The notes under the pieces are model-generated. The model did no database searches. It saw only the letters and a program-made list of their open reading frames with translations, and was not told the DNA's origin. The translations under genes were made by a program, and so were the position numbers. Below, piece by piece: positions 40,389 through 48,447 of a stretch of DNA of 64,000 nt; the stretch's first letter is position 1, and each line of letters starts with the position of its first letter. Source of the stretch: Sporosarcina sp. P33 (GTDB taxonomy: Bacteria > Bacillota > Bacilli > Bacillales_A > Planococcaceae); assembly GCF_002077155.1 (NCBI RefSeq), contig NZ_CP015027.1:1900501-1964500 (forward strand), in the 5' to 3' direction.

Positions 40389-40417
40389 TTGACAAAGGTA
40401 ATGTAACCGCTTACGAA
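40389..40417 (+). promoter_or_regulatory. cre-like box overlapping a promoter-like sequence
   Basis: TGTAACCGCTTACG (40402-40415) matches 13 of 14 positions of the CcpA cre consensus TGWAANCGNTNWCA. It lies across TTGACA (40389-40394)-N17-TACGAA, and about 75 bases upstream of a second TATAAT (40476-40481, -35 TTGTGT at 18-base spacing). Confidence 0.65.
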
Positions 40418-40451
40418 TTTTTAATTTTTGGAGTTGATAGAAAATTTGCCC

Positions 40452-40481
40452 TTGTGTTTACTTTATGTTTACGCTTATAAT
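40452..40481 (+). promoter_or_regulatory. Proximal promoter of malic enzyme
   Basis: TTGTGT-N18-TATAAT, 50 bases before the ATG: perfect -10, weak -35, consistent with a promoter that needs or responds to a bound regulator. Confidence 0.5.
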
Positions 40482-40530
40482 CACTACCAACACGAAAGAA
40501 CAATTAAAAACGGATAGGGAGAGCGATATT

Positions 40531-41733
40531 ATGAACAAGAAATACAAATCTTCTTTACACATGCATCAAATTCACAACGGAAAAATGGAAGTCGTTTCAA
40601 AAGTGCCATTGGAAAATAAAGAGGATTTGAGTTTGGCGTACTCGCCGGGTGTTGCTGAACCTTGTGTAGAAATCGCTCATGATCCGTCTCTTGCATATGA
40701 ATATACAATCAAAGGAAATCTGGTGGCAGTTGTGACGGATGGAACGGCGGTTCTCGGCCTTGGAGACATCGGCCCTGAAGCTGCACTGCCAGTCATGGAA
40801 GGTAAAGCGCTGCTGCTGAAACAGTTTGCCGGGATCGATGCGTTTCCAATCTGTCTTGATACAAAGAACGTTGATGAAATTGTAAATATTGTAAAAATGA
40901 TGAGCCCGACATTCGGTGCGGTAAATCTGGAAGACATCTCTGCGCCGCGTTGTTTTGAAATTGAGCAAAGGCTGCGGGAAGAATGCAATATCCCGATTTT
41001 CCATGATGACCAGCACGGCACGGCAATCGTAGTAGGTGCCGGATTACTGAATGCATTGAAAGTGGTCGGCAAAGAACGCAGTGAAGTGAAGATCGTATTG
41101 AACGGTGCCGGAGCGGCAGGCGTGGCAATTACAAAGCTGTTGCTTAACATGGGCTTCGAGAACATTATTATGTGTGATTCAAAAGGAATTATTTTTGAAG
41201 GCCGAGACTATTCGATGAACGACATCAAGCATGAAATGTCCCGTGTTACGAATCTTGAAAAGATCGAAGGTTCATTGGAAGATGCGATGAAAGGTGCAGA
41301 CGTCTTCGTGGGTGTATCTGTCGCAAACTTGTTGACGAAAGAATTGATTGCCCTGATGAACACAGACCCGATCGTATTCGGACTGGCGAACCCAAATCCT
41401 GAATTGAAGCCTGAGTTAGCTGAAGAATACGGCGTGCGTATTATTGCGACGGGCCGCTCAGACTATCCTAACCAGGTCAATAACGTCTTGGCATTCCCGG
41501 GCATCTTCCGCGGTGCACTTGACGTCAGGGCAACGGAAATTAACGAAGAGATGAAGCTTGCAGCAACCTATGCTATTGCCGATTTGATCAAGGATGAAGA
41601 CTTGCGTGATGATTATATCATTCCTGATCCATTCGATGACCGTATTCCGACAATCGTTGCACATGCAGTAGGGAAAGCGGCAATGCGCACAGGTGTATCC
41701 GTTGCAAAAGAACTGATTCTGCCAAACCGATAA
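40531..41733 (+). CDS. Malic enzyme (YtsJ-like, short bacterial type)
   Basis: A 400-residue oxidative decarboxylase of malate to pyruvate. ATG 40531 with AGGGAGAG upstream. LAYSPGVAEPC (catalytic Tyr), DGTAVLGLGDIGPEAALPVMEGKA (catalytic Lys), FHDDQHGTAIV (metal-binding Asp) and the nucleotide loop VLNGAGAAGVAI are intact. No phosphotransacetylase domain is fused. NAD or NADP preference cannot be read with confidence. In B. subtilis no malic enzyme lies between spoVT and the spoVB-like gene, so this is a lineage-specific insertion with elaborate upstream control. Confidence 0.94.
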   Translation: MNKKYKSSLHMHQIHNGKMEVVSKVPLENKEDLSLAYSPGVAEPCVEIAHDPSLAYEYTIKGNLVAVVTDGTAVLGLGDIGPEAALPVMEGKALLLKQFAGIDAFPICLDTKNVDEIVNIVKMMSPTFGAVNLEDISAPRCFEIEQRLREECNIPIFHDDQHGTAIVVGAGLLNALKVVGKERSEVKIVLNGAGAAGVAITKLLLNMGFENIIMCDSKGIIFEGRDYSMNDIKHEMSRVTNLEKIEGSLEDAMKGADVFVGVSVANLLTKELIALMNTDPIVFGLANPNPELKPELAEEYGVRIIATGRSDYPNQVNNVLAFPGIFRGALDVRATEINEEMKLAATYAIADLIKDEDLRDDYIIPDPFDDRIPTIVAHAVGKAAMRTGVSVAKELILPNR

Positions 41734-41743
41734 ATGAAATGCA

Positions 41744-41784
41744 GGCCCGTCTTACCCGGCTTATGGGGAGACGGGTTTTGCTTT
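41744..41784 (+). terminator. Intrinsic terminator after malic enzyme
   Basis: Stem CCCGTCT / AGACGGG followed by TTTTGCTTTT. Confidence 0.8.
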
Positions 41785-41862
41785 TATGCAGGGATCCTGT
41801 AAAACGGATGGCACACGGCTTTCCGCCGCAGCACGTTTTATTTCCTTAACTTTTCAATAAAT

Positions 41863-41901
41863 GAACCAGCCTTTTCCTGCACAATGGAAAGACTGGTTTT
41901 T
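41863..41901 (+). terminator. Second hairpin upstream of the ytaF-like gene
   Basis: AACCAGCCTTTTCC with GGAAAGACTGGTT (one mismatch, one bulge) followed by TTTTT; likely a terminator or remnant. Confidence 0.5.
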
Positions 41902-41979
41902 CTGTATGCCCCGCGCACACACGCATGCAACCTCCCGCACGTATAGTAAGATAAAACCAATAGGCTTGGGGGGAACGGA

Positions 41980-42573
41980 ATGACTTGGCTACTGATCGCG
42001 GGTTTTGCAATTTCATCCAGCATCGACAACTTTGGAGTCGGACTTTCTTACGGGGTACAGCGGGTTCGGATTCCGCCCGCATCGAATGCGCTTATAGCGG
42101 CAATTTGTTTTATCTTCAGTTTGATCGGCATCGTGTCGGGGGCATGGCTGGCTGAACTGTTACCGGGAATGCTTCCTGATCTCATAGCATTTGCAGTACT
42201 CAGTATGATCGGGATACGAATTATGGTCATTGCTTTTCGGCAGCAGAAAAGACATCAGTCTAATGTATTCAGCGAGCCTGAAAGAATGGACTTTGACGGA
42301 TCTTCGCATATTAGCCTTGGAGAAGCGCTGCTGCTCGGCATCGCACTCTCCGCGAATGCACTGACGAACGGTGTAGGAGCTGGACTGCTGGCATTGTCGC
42401 CCATTGCGATCGCGCTGTCAGCGGCAATCGGCAGTTATATCACATTATCGGCGGGCGTCAGATTAGGTGCCAGATTGGCGGGTGTCCAAATCGGCAGAAT
42501 GTCTGTCGGACAGTTTGGAACATTCATGAGCGGCGTGATTATTTTATTGATTGCATTCACACGCCTGTTTTGA
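41980..42573 (+). CDS. MntP/YtaF-family membrane protein
   Basis: A 197-residue integral membrane protein with about six hydrophobic helices. The family hallmark is the acidic residue in helix 1 (ISSSIDNFGVGLSYGV) repeated in helix 4 (LSANALTNGVGAGLLAL), the two-fold pattern of the MntP/YtaF group. YtaF is a sporulation membrane protein in B. subtilis; MntP exports manganese. The FGVGLSYG context is closer to YtaF. Substrate unknown. It is not at the usual ytaF location. Confidence 0.8.
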   Translation: MTWLLIAGFAISSSIDNFGVGLSYGVQRVRIPPASNALIAAICFIFSLIGIVSGAWLAELLPGMLPDLIAFAVLSMIGIRIMVIAFRQQKRHQSNVFSEPERMDFDGSSHISLGEALLLGIALSANALTNGVGAGLLALSPIAIALSAAIGSYITLSAGVRLGARLAGVQIGRMSVGQFGTFMSGVIILLIAFTRLF

Positions 42574-42624
42574 TGCAGTGAGATGGTATACTAGAAACCA
42601 TCATCGAATGAAAGAGGCGCATGT

Positions 42625-44217
42625 ATGGCGTTGACTAAGTGGAATATGAAGTCGTTTATGAAAGGTGCGTCGATTCTTACGATGGCGGCCGTCATTGTCA
42701 AAGTGTTGAGCGCAATGTACCGGGTGCCTTTTCAAAACCTGGTTGGAGATAAAGGGTTTTATATTTATCAGCAAGTATATCCGTTCATTGGAATATTTAT
42801 CGTCTGGACATCGTCAGGATTTGCGGTCGCCGTGTCGAAAATGCTGGCGGAAAGCAGAAGCCCGGGGGAGTCACGTGGAATTTTACGTGTGTCGCTTGCT
42901 TATCTTCTCTTATTATCCGCAGGTGTTTTTCTGTTATTGCGGTCTGGATCTTCGGTCTTTGCGGAATGGATGGGTGACACTGCATTGGCGCCTGTTCTGC
43001 AGGCCGGGGCATATATTGTGCTTGTGCTGCCGTTTCTTGCCGTTCTGAAGGGTGTCTTCCAATCAGAAGGACAAATGATACCTGTTGCGATATCCAATGT
43101 GTCGGAACAGTTACTCCGCGTCGTGATTGTACTTGCGGGCACGTGGATTGCTGTGCGCACGGGAACGTCGCTTTATAAAATAGGGGAAATTACAATGTGG
43201 GCCGCAGTGGCCGGCGAAGCGGCGGGCGTCTTGATTCTCACATGGTTCTTCCTGCAGCGTGAACGCATGGCAGCAGCAGCCGTGAAACCGTGGAAAGTGG
43301 TCAGGGAGCTGACCAAAATCAGTATAAGTGTCAGTGCAAGCTCTTTAATATTACTGGTCTTTCAATTAGTGGACTCATTTACAATTTACAATGCGCTAGT
43401 TCAGGCCGGTACAGTAAGTGAAGCGGCTATGGAAATGAAAGGTGTCTATGACCGCGGACAGCCGCTGGCGCAAATGGGCATTTTGCTGGCATCGACTTTA
43501 GCGCTCGCATTAGTGCCCCTAATTGCACACCATGCTTCAAAAACAGACGGTCGCAGTGCATTGCCATTCATCAGTCTGACATTCCGCACGTCTATTTTAT
43601 TCGGCTGGGCCGCCACAATCGGACTGATTCTTGTGCTGCCTTATGTGAATGAAATGCTGTTTCAGACTCGGACAGGTTCCGTTGCTCTGATCATCTTCTG
43701 TATACAGATTTTCTGGCTGTCGATTATCCTGCCGTTGACAGCGATCTTGCAGGGGAGCGGAAACGTGCGGGGGCCGCTTATACTTATGCTGCTCGGTATA
43801 CTCATTAAACTGGCAGCCACACCGCCGATGGTCCGGCACTTCGGCATTGAAGGTGCTGCTGCGTCAGGTGCCGTTGCGTTTGCTGTTGTTGCCGTGTTGT
43901 TAATCATCTATTTCAAGCGTTACTGGAAGCTTCCGCTGGCGCCATTCCGTTTTTATGCAGTGCTGGCCGGTGCAGGCGCAGCGATGGCGGGGGTGCTGAT
44001 TCCGTGGACGCTGTCAGTGGATTATTGGCTGTCAGACGCACTGTCATCACGCGCAAGCGCTGCGCTGACTGCACTTTCGGCTGTCGCAATCGGAGCAATC
44101 ATATTCCTTTTCGTCGTCTTGAAATCACGTATAATGAAAGAAAAAGAGTGGTATTTGCTGCCTTTCGGTAAAAGACTGGCGACTGCTCAACTATGGCTAA
44201 CTAAAAATAGAAGGTGA
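42625..44217 (+). CDS. yabM: SpoVB/MurJ-like polysaccharide flippase (YabM)
   Basis: A 530-residue MOP-superfamily transporter with about 14 membrane helices over its whole length. KGASILTMAAVIVKVLSAMYRVPFQNLVG is the characteristic first helix (written here as its start GASILTMAAVIVKVLSAMYR). Relatives flip lipid-linked sugar intermediates for peptidoglycan, cortex or exopolysaccharide. Position between spoVT and mazG matches yabM, a spoVB paralogue. It overlaps the mazG ribosome site, so the two are coupled. Confidence 0.9.
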   Translation: MALTKWNMKSFMKGASILTMAAVIVKVLSAMYRVPFQNLVGDKGFYIYQQVYPFIGIFIVWTSSGFAVAVSKMLAESRSPGESRGILRVSLAYLLLLSAGVFLLLRSGSSVFAEWMGDTALAPVLQAGAYIVLVLPFLAVLKGVFQSEGQMIPVAISNVSEQLLRVVIVLAGTWIAVRTGTSLYKIGEITMWAAVAGEAAGVLILTWFFLQRERMAAAAVKPWKVVRELTKISISVSASSLILLVFQLVDSFTIYNALVQAGTVSEAAMEMKGVYDRGQPLAQMGILLASTLALALVPLIAHHASKTDGRSALPFISLTFRTSILFGWAATIGLILVLPYVNEMLFQTRTGSVALIIFCIQIFWLSIILPLTAILQGSGNVRGPLILMLLGILIKLAATPPMVRHFGIEGAAASGAVAFAVVAVLLIIYFKRYWKLPLAPFRFYAVLAGAGAAMAGVLIPWTLSVDYWLSDALSSRASAALTALSAVAIGAIIFLFVVLKSRIMKEKEWYLLPFGKRLATAQLWLTKNRR

Positions 44218-44222
44218 ATCAT

Positions 44223-45683
44223 GTGAATAAGATAACCGTCATTGGATTAGGTGCAAGTGATTTGGACCAGCTGTCACTCGGCACATACCGATTATTGAAA
44301 CAGGCTGACCATCTCTTTGTCCGTACGGAAGAACATCCTGTCGTAAAGGAGTTGCGTTCTGAAGGTCTCAAAATGGACAGTTTCGATGCAATCTATGAAG
44401 CGAATGATGCATTTGAAGATGTCTATCAGCAAATTGTCGAAAAGCTGCTTGAAATGAGCATGAAACAGCCGATTACATATGCCGTGCCGGGTCATCCGCT
44501 TGTGGCGGAACGCACGGTTCAATTGCTGATTGAGAAAGAACGGGCGGGTGAAATCGAACTGCATATCGCAGGCGGAAGCAGCTTTTTGGATCCCATTTTT
44601 ACCGCGTTGCGTATAGATCCGATCGAAGGCTTTCAGCTGCTTGACGGAACGGACTTGAAGCGTGATGACGTACGCATGGATCAGCATGTCTTAATTGGAC
44701 AAGTTTACGATGCATTTGTCGCTTCAGATGTGAAATTATCTCTAATGGAAAAGTATCCCGACGATCACACCGTTACGATTGTAACGTCTGCAGGCTCACA
44801 GGATGAAACGTTGACAGAAGTCCCTTTGTTTGAGCTTGACCGCGTCGTGGCTTTGAATAACCTGACGACAGTCTACGTACCGCCGCTTCCTGACCGTGAA
44901 CAGCGGTTGAAAGAATGGAGTTCATTCCGTGAGATTATCGCGGCCTTGCGCGCGCCGGACGGCTGTCCTTGGGATCGTGAGCAGACGCATGAATCATTGA
45001 AGCGTTATGTAATTGAAGAATCTTTCGAGCTGATACAGGCGATTGACGAAGAAGACGACGAATCAATCATTGAAGAACTTGGTGATGTGCTCCTGCAAGT
45101 GTTCCTGCACGCGCAAATCGGTGAAGACAACGGGTACTTCTCCATGGAAGACGTTCTTGAAACGGTCGGAGCGAAAATGATCCGTCGCCACCCGCATGTC
45201 TTTGCGCAAACGAAAGCAGATACGACAGACGACGTGCTGACAAACTGGCAGGCGATCAAGGAACAGGAAAAGCCGAGACCGTCCAGTTTGCTGGACGGTC
45301 AGGAACGTCTGGCATCATCCATGCTCACTGCCTACAATTATCAGAAAGCCGCCGCAAAAGTTGGATTCGACTGGCCTTCCATAGAAGGAGCTTTTGACAA
45401 GTTCCGGGAAGAGTGGAAGGAGTTCCAGGAAGAAGTGCGCAGCGGCGGGACGGAGCAGCAGCTGGACGAGCTTGGAGATGTCTTGTTCACTATCATCAAC
45501 ATAGCAAGATTCTTGAAAATCTCACCGGAAGAAGCGATGTGGCATACGAATAAAAAATTCAAATCCCGCTTCCAGTTCGTAGAGCAGTCCGTAAAACAGG
45601 GCAGCGGTGATTTCTCAGACTATACAGCAGAGGAACTGGAAGAATTCTGGAGACAGGCCAAACGAAAGGAAGGAACTCAATGA
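44223..45683 (+). CDS. mazG: Nucleoside triphosphate pyrophosphohydrolase with N-terminal tetrapyrrole-methylase-like domain (YabN/MazG)
   Basis: A 486-residue fusion. GTG 44223 is preferred: AGAAGGTGA stands 7 bases upstream, whereas the in-frame GTG 44214 overlaps it. The N-terminal half (about 1-210) is a TP-methylase-like domain ([28 protein letters not shown]). The C-terminal half is Maz[19 protein letters not shown] and the metal-binding [14 protein letters not shown]...EELGDVLLQ, followed by a second MazG-like copy with [10 protein letters not shown]. It hydrolyses aberrant or excess NTPs. It overlaps rqcP by 4 bases. Confidence 0.94.
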   Translation: MNKITVIGLGASDLDQLSLGTYRLLKQADHLFVRTEEHPVVKELRSEGLKMDSFDAIYEANDAFEDVYQQIVEKLLEMSMKQPITYAVPGHPLVAERTVQLLIEKERAGEIELHIAGGSSFLDPIFTALRIDPIEGFQLLDGTDLKRDDVRMDQHVLIGQVYDAFVASDVKLSLMEKYPDDHTVTIVTSAGSQDETLTEVPLFELDRVVALNNLTTVYVPPLPDREQRLKEWSSFREIIAALRAPDGCPWDREQTHESLKRYVIEESFELIQAIDEEDDESIIEELGDVLLQVFLHAQIGEDNGYFSMEDVLETVGAKMIRRHPHVFAQTKADTTDDVLTNWQAIKEQEKPRPSSLLDGQERLASSMLTAYNYQKAAAKVGFDWPSIEGAFDKFREEWKEFQEEVRSGGTEQQLDELGDVLFTIINIARFLKISPEEAMWHTNKKFKSRFQFVEQSVKQGSGDFSDYTAEELEEFWRQAKRKEGTQ

Positions 45684-45970
45684 GACTTGACAAATTTTTG
45701 AAAGTATCCCGGCTGATCAAACGCCGAACATTGGCAAAGCAAGTAGCTGATCAGGGGAGAATCACCATCAACGATAAAGTAGCCAAAGCATCTTCGGTTG
45801 TGAAGCCGGGAGACGAGCTGTCCATCCGCTTCGGCCAAAAGATTGTGACGGCGAAAGTTAATGAATTAAAGGCCTCCACCAAAAAAGAGGACGCAGCTGG
45901 CATGTACACGATCACAGGTGAAGAGCGTCTGGAGAAAGTTGAACCTGAATTTATGGATGACGAAGAGTAA
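45680..45970 (+). CDS. rqcP: Ribosome-associated quality-control protein RqcP (S4 domain, YabO)
   Basis: A 96-residue S4-domain RNA-binding protein, [20 protein letters not shown] followed by [20 protein letters not shown]. In B. subtilis RqcP binds stalled 50S subunits with RqcH and tRNA-Ala to add alanine tails marking aborted proteins for decay. The ATGA overlap with mazG indicates coupled translation. Related E. coli protein is Hsp15. A good terminator follows. Confidence 0.94.
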   Translation: MRLDKFLKVSRLIKRRTLAKQVADQGRITINDKVAKASSVVKPGDELSIRFGQKIVTAKVNELKASTKKEDAAGMYTITGEERLEKVEPEFMDDEE

Positions 45971-45980
45971 AGATATGTGA

Positions 45981-46017
45981 AAAGAAGGCAGCCTTACGTC
46001 AGGCTGTCTTCTTTTTT
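45981..46017 (+). terminator. Intrinsic terminator after rqcP
   Basis: Stem GAAGGCAGCC / GGCTGTCTTC (one G-U) followed by TTTTTT. Confidence 0.88.
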
Positions 46018-46040
46018 CAGATTTATGCAGATTAAGTCAT

Positions 46041-46200
46041 AAGCGCTCATTAAATCTGTCCAGCGCTCTACGCGGCCCCTTAACCGCTCAATGGCAATGC
46101 GCAAGCGCTCTATGGAGAATCAGATCCGCTCTAAACTGTCTGCCAAGCGATCATTAGCGCTGTCCAGCCGCTCAATAGCCAGCAGTTCTTGACCGCTAAA
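46041..46200. repeat. Degenerate tandem array, 21-base period
   Basis: Core GCGCTC or CCGCTC (variants GCGATC, CCGCTA) begins at 46043, 46063, 46084, 46105, 46126, 46147, 46168 and 46193: spacings 20, 21, 21, 21, 21, 21 and 25. Cores are often followed by A/T-rich triplets (ATT, AAT, TAT, TAA). It lies wholly between the rqcP terminator and the yabP promoter and has no coding frame of note. Confidence 0.8.
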
Positions 46201-46236
46201 CGTGCAGCCGGCCCCCTTCAATTTAAAAACAGCTTG

Positions 46237-46265
46237 TCATGTTTGACCAAGCCCCTGCATAAGAT
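46237..46265 (+). promoter_or_regulatory. Sigma-E-like promoter of yabPQ
   Basis: TCATGTT-N14-CATAAGAT: -10 fits the sigma-E pattern CATANNNT, -35 resembles KMATATT, spacing is right, 31 bases before the ATG. yabP is a mother-cell gene in B. subtilis. Confidence 0.6.
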
Positions 46266-46296
46266 ATGGAGAACGCACTAGAAAAGGGGGACGCAT

Positions 46297-46596
46297 ATGC
46301 AGATTCAAACAGACAGCTCCATGTATACTATTCCATCAGGAGATCACGTAGTGACGATGCGCAATCGCAAAAGAATGGACCTCACATCTGTGAAAACGAT
46401 TGACCGCTTTGACCAGGAGGAGTTTCTAGTCAGAACATCGCAAGGCGTATTGCAAATCCGCGGGGAGGAATTGCGTATTGTACATCTGGACGTGGACAAG
46501 GGCTTATTGACGCTTGAAGGCTCTGTCCAAACACTGCAATACGATGATGAAGACGCAGCAGGTTCACGCAATTTCCTTCATAAACTATTCGGATGA
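46297..46596 (+). CDS. yabP: Spore protein YabP
   Basis: A 99-residue YabP/YqfC family protein with a short beta-rich fold (VVTMRNRKRMDLTSVKTIDRFD, EEFLVRTSQGVLQIRGEELRI). In B. subtilis YabP is made in the mother cell and is needed for normal spores together with YabQ. GAAAAGGGGGACG precedes the ATG. It overlaps yabQ by 4 bases. Confidence 0.93.
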   Translation: MQIQTDSSMYTIPSGDHVVTMRNRKRMDLTSVKTIDRFDQEEFLVRTSQGVLQIRGEELRIVHLDVDKGLLTLEGSVQTLQYDDEDAAGSRNFLHKLFG

Positions 46597-47078
46597 GTCT
46601 GTCCGTCCAGTTCTTCAGTCTGTTGGCGATGATCGGAACAGGGATTGCGGCTGGAATAGTAATGGATTTATTCGGGACAATTGTCGCGGCAAGCGATAAA
46701 CGTTCATTCATTAAAAGATGGGCATTCTGGTTTGAATGCATGGTTTGGATTGGGTTAGGAATCGGGGCATTTTTAGTATTGATCATGGTGCGCGGCGGGG
46801 CATGGAGAATGTATGACCCTGTCGCCCAGATCAGTGGCTTGTTATTATATGCAGCTGTTTTTTATCATCCCGCGCGGTTCGCAGGCAGACTACTGTTACT
46901 TGTGGTGCTTAGGCCGATCTGGCTCATCATTCGTCTTGTCTTCCTGACGTGCCGGCGTATTATTTATTTGATTGTCTCGGTTTTGTCACTGATTATGTCA
47001 CCGTTTATCCGAATTGCAAAGAACATAGGGAAATTCCTTCAAAATAAATGCAGAGTACTATATAATAGAGTGCAATAG
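46593..47078 (+). CDS. yabQ: Spore cortex membrane protein YabQ
   Basis: A 161-residue integral membrane protein with hydrophobic helices at about 5-27, 47-67, 77-95 and 100-140, and a basic C-terminus. YabQ localises to the forespore outer membrane in B. subtilis and is required for cortex formation. Starts in an ATGA overlap with yabP, so both come from the sigma-E-like promoter. Sequence is poorly conserved; the call rests on topology and position. Confidence 0.87.
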   Translation: MSLSVQFFSLLAMIGTGIAAGIVMDLFGTIVAASDKRSFIKRWAFWFECMVWIGLGIGAFLVLIMVRGGAWRMYDPVAQISGLLLYAAVFYHPARFAGRLLLLVVLRPIWLIIRLVFLTCRRIIYLIVSVLSLIMSPFIRIAKNIGKFLQNKCRVLYNRVQ

Positions 47079-47107
47079 CGGAATTACGTCAGAAAGGTGT
47101 GTGCGCC

Positions 47108-47521
47108 ATGAAAGAACCACAGAAGCCCTCAACTAAGAATGTCACATCAATCGATACAGAATATGTGCGCTCTATGCAAAAAAAAGAAAATTATAAAAAA
47201 GCACAAAAAAAACGCCTTCGTAATCGTTTGGCCGTCTTTTTTGTCATCGTTTGTGTGGTGGCTGGAAGTTTATTCAACATGAATGCAGGACAGAAAGAAA
47301 TCCTTGCAGCTAAACTGAAGGAAAAAGCGCAGGCAGAGGCGACGCTGGAAGATTTGAAAGCCCAGCAGGAACAATTGAATACACAGCTGATCCGCTTGGA
47401 TGACGATGAATACATTGCCAAACTTGCACGGAAAGAATACTTTCTTTCTGAGTCCGATGAGATCATTTTTTCCATTCCTGATAAGAAAAAAGAGTCAGAA
47501 AAAGAGATGAGAAAAGAGTAG
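47108..47521 (+). CDS. divIC: Cell division protein DivIC
   Basis: A 137-residue bitopic divisome protein: a basic cytoplasmic tail (to about 41), one transmembrane helix (about 42-59, LAVFFVIVCVVAGSLF) and an extracellular leucine-zipper coiled coil (about 65-105, KLKEKAQAEATLEDLKAQQE) ending DDDEYIAKLARKEYFLS, the FtsB/DivIC signature. It pairs with FtsL and DivIB. ATG 47108 has AAAGGTG at 9 bases. Its stop lies in the next terminator. Confidence 0.94.
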   Translation: MKEPQKPSTKNVTSIDTEYVRSMQKKENYKKAQKKRLRNRLAVFFVIVCVVAGSLFNMNAGQKEILAAKLKEKAQAEATLEDLKAQQEQLNTQLIRLDDDEYIAKLARKEYFLSESDEIIFSIPDKKKESEKEMRKE

Positions 47522-47542
47522 TCATGTTGACACTCTTTTTTT
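47514..47542 (+). terminator. Terminator at the end of divIC
   Basis: AGAGT-A-GTCA TGT TGAC-ACTCT hairpin with one bulged base, then TTTTTTTG. The 3' arm also holds the -35 box of the next promoter. Confidence 0.75.
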
Positions 47543-47554
47543 GTTGGCTATAAT
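47527..47554 (+). promoter_or_regulatory. Sigma-A promoter of yabR
   Basis: TTGACA-N16-TATAAT, both hexamers perfect; the -35 overlaps the divIC terminator stem. About 80 bases of leader follow before yabR. Confidence 0.8.
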
Positions 47555-47642
47555 ATAAGTAGGAGCCTGTAAAATACAGGCACTGCCAATATGGTTGATA
47601 GGCTTACGAGCCGCTTAAAACTTAAGGAGGAGCATTTTTTTT

Positions 47643-48065
47643 ATGTCAATTGAAGTAGGCAGCAAGTTAGAGGGTAAAGTAACCGGGATCACAAATTTTG
47701 GGGCATTTGTTGAATTGCCGAACGGGTCCACAGGATTAGTCCATATTAGTGAAGTAGCTGACAATTATGTCAAAGATATAAACGATCATTTAAAAGTCGG
47801 CGATATGGTTGAAGTGAAAGTAATGAATGTGGGATCTGACGGTAAAATCGGTCTTTCCATCCGTAAGGCGAAGCCTGAGTCAGAACGTCCACAGCGTCCG
47901 CAACGTCCACAGAGACCTCGCCAAGGCAGCAAACCGAGCTTTGAACGACCAGAGAATTTCGAGCAGAAAATGGCGAAATTCATGAAGGACAGCGAAGAAC
48001 GTCTAACTACCTTAAAGAGAGCGACAGAGTCCAAACGTGGCGGCCGTGGAGCCAGAAGAGGATAA
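47643..48065 (+). CDS. yabR: S1-domain RNA-binding protein YabR
   Basis: A 140-residue protein: one S1 OB-fold (about 1-73; GSKLEGKVTGITNFGAFVEL, GLVHISEVAD, GLSIRKA), then a repeated RPQRPQRPQRP stretch (about 81-95) and a basic RGG-like tail (KRGGRGARRG). The single S1 domain is the GSP13/YugI type thought to bind RNA or ribosomes. AAGGAGGAG 12 bases upstream. Own promoter and terminator make it monocistronic. Confidence 0.92.
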   Translation: MSIEVGSKLEGKVTGITNFGAFVELPNGSTGLVHISEVADNYVKDINDHLKVGDMVEVKVMNVGSDGKIGLSIRKAKPESERPQRPQRPQRPRQGSKPSFERPENFEQKMAKFMKDSEERLTTLKRATESKRGGRGARRG

Positions 48066-48111
48066 CTTGCTGTCTGTTTCAACTGTGAACTAAAATTAGA
48101 TGACATCCTTT

Positions 48112-48146
48112 ACGTATGTTCCGCAACATGGAGCATACGTTTTTTT
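48112..48146 (+). terminator. Intrinsic terminator after yabR
   Basis: Stem ACGTATGTTCC / GGAGCATACGT (one G-U), loop GCAACAT, then TTTTTTT. Confidence 0.9.
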
Positions 48147-48219
48147 GCGTAAAAGGTGCAGCGGCGGATCTGCCGCGGGCCGGTGCCGAAGCACTTCCCA
48201 TGAATTTTTATTGCATGAT

Positions 48220-48249
48220 AAAAACCTCCTGCCTAAGCAAGAGGTTTTT
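48220..48249 (-). terminator. Terminator of tRNA-Met (reverse strand)
   Basis: Hairpin AAAAACCTC / GAGGTTTTT, 14 bases past the tRNA 3' end on the reverse strand, ending in T5 on both strands. Confidence 0.82.
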
Positions 48250-48262
48250 CGTGTTTCTATAA

Positions 48263-48336
48263 TAGCGGCGGAGGGGGTCGAACCCACGACCTTGCGGGTA
48301 TGAACCGCACGCTCTAGCCAGCTGAGCTACGCCGCC
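48263..48336 (-). tRNA. tRNA-Met (CAT), elongator type
   Basis: A 74-base cloverleaf on the reverse strand: 5' acceptor GGCGGCG pairing with CGCCGCT, D arm TAGCTCAGCTGGCTAGAGC, anticodon stem TGCGG/CCGCA with loop TTCATAC (anticodon CAT), T loop TTCGACC, discriminator A73. The next bases are TTA, so CCA is not encoded. It resembles the B. subtilis elongator Met tRNA, not the initiator (no CGCGGGG start) nor the lysidine tRNA-Ile2. The T stem has a T-T mismatch at 50-64. Bacillus has tRNA-Met here too, but in gene direction. Confidence 0.93.
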
Positions 48337-48383
48337 AAGACATTTGTGCGTTAAAAACGTGTATTTCAAACGCAACGTCTCTA

Positions 48384-48412
48384 ATCATACTAGGCAATTG
48401 ATAAAGTGTCAA
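48384..48412 (-). promoter_or_regulatory. Promoter of the tRNA-Met gene (reverse strand)
   Basis: TTGACA-N17-TATGAT on the reverse strand (-35 at 48407-48412, -10 at 48384-48389), 48 bases before the mature tRNA 5' end. Confidence 0.85.
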
Positions 48413-48447
48413 CAGGTCTTTTGCAAAAAGAAAAAACATACGGATAA

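Noticed and set aside
40677-41165. Reverse-strand open frame of 162 codons inside malic enzyme
   Set aside because: Antisense shadow of a high-confidence gene; no start signal.
46041-46200. CRISPR-like array
   Set aside because: Only six core bases repeat and the period is 21; real CRISPR repeats are 24-40 bases with unique spacers of similar size, and no cas gene is near.
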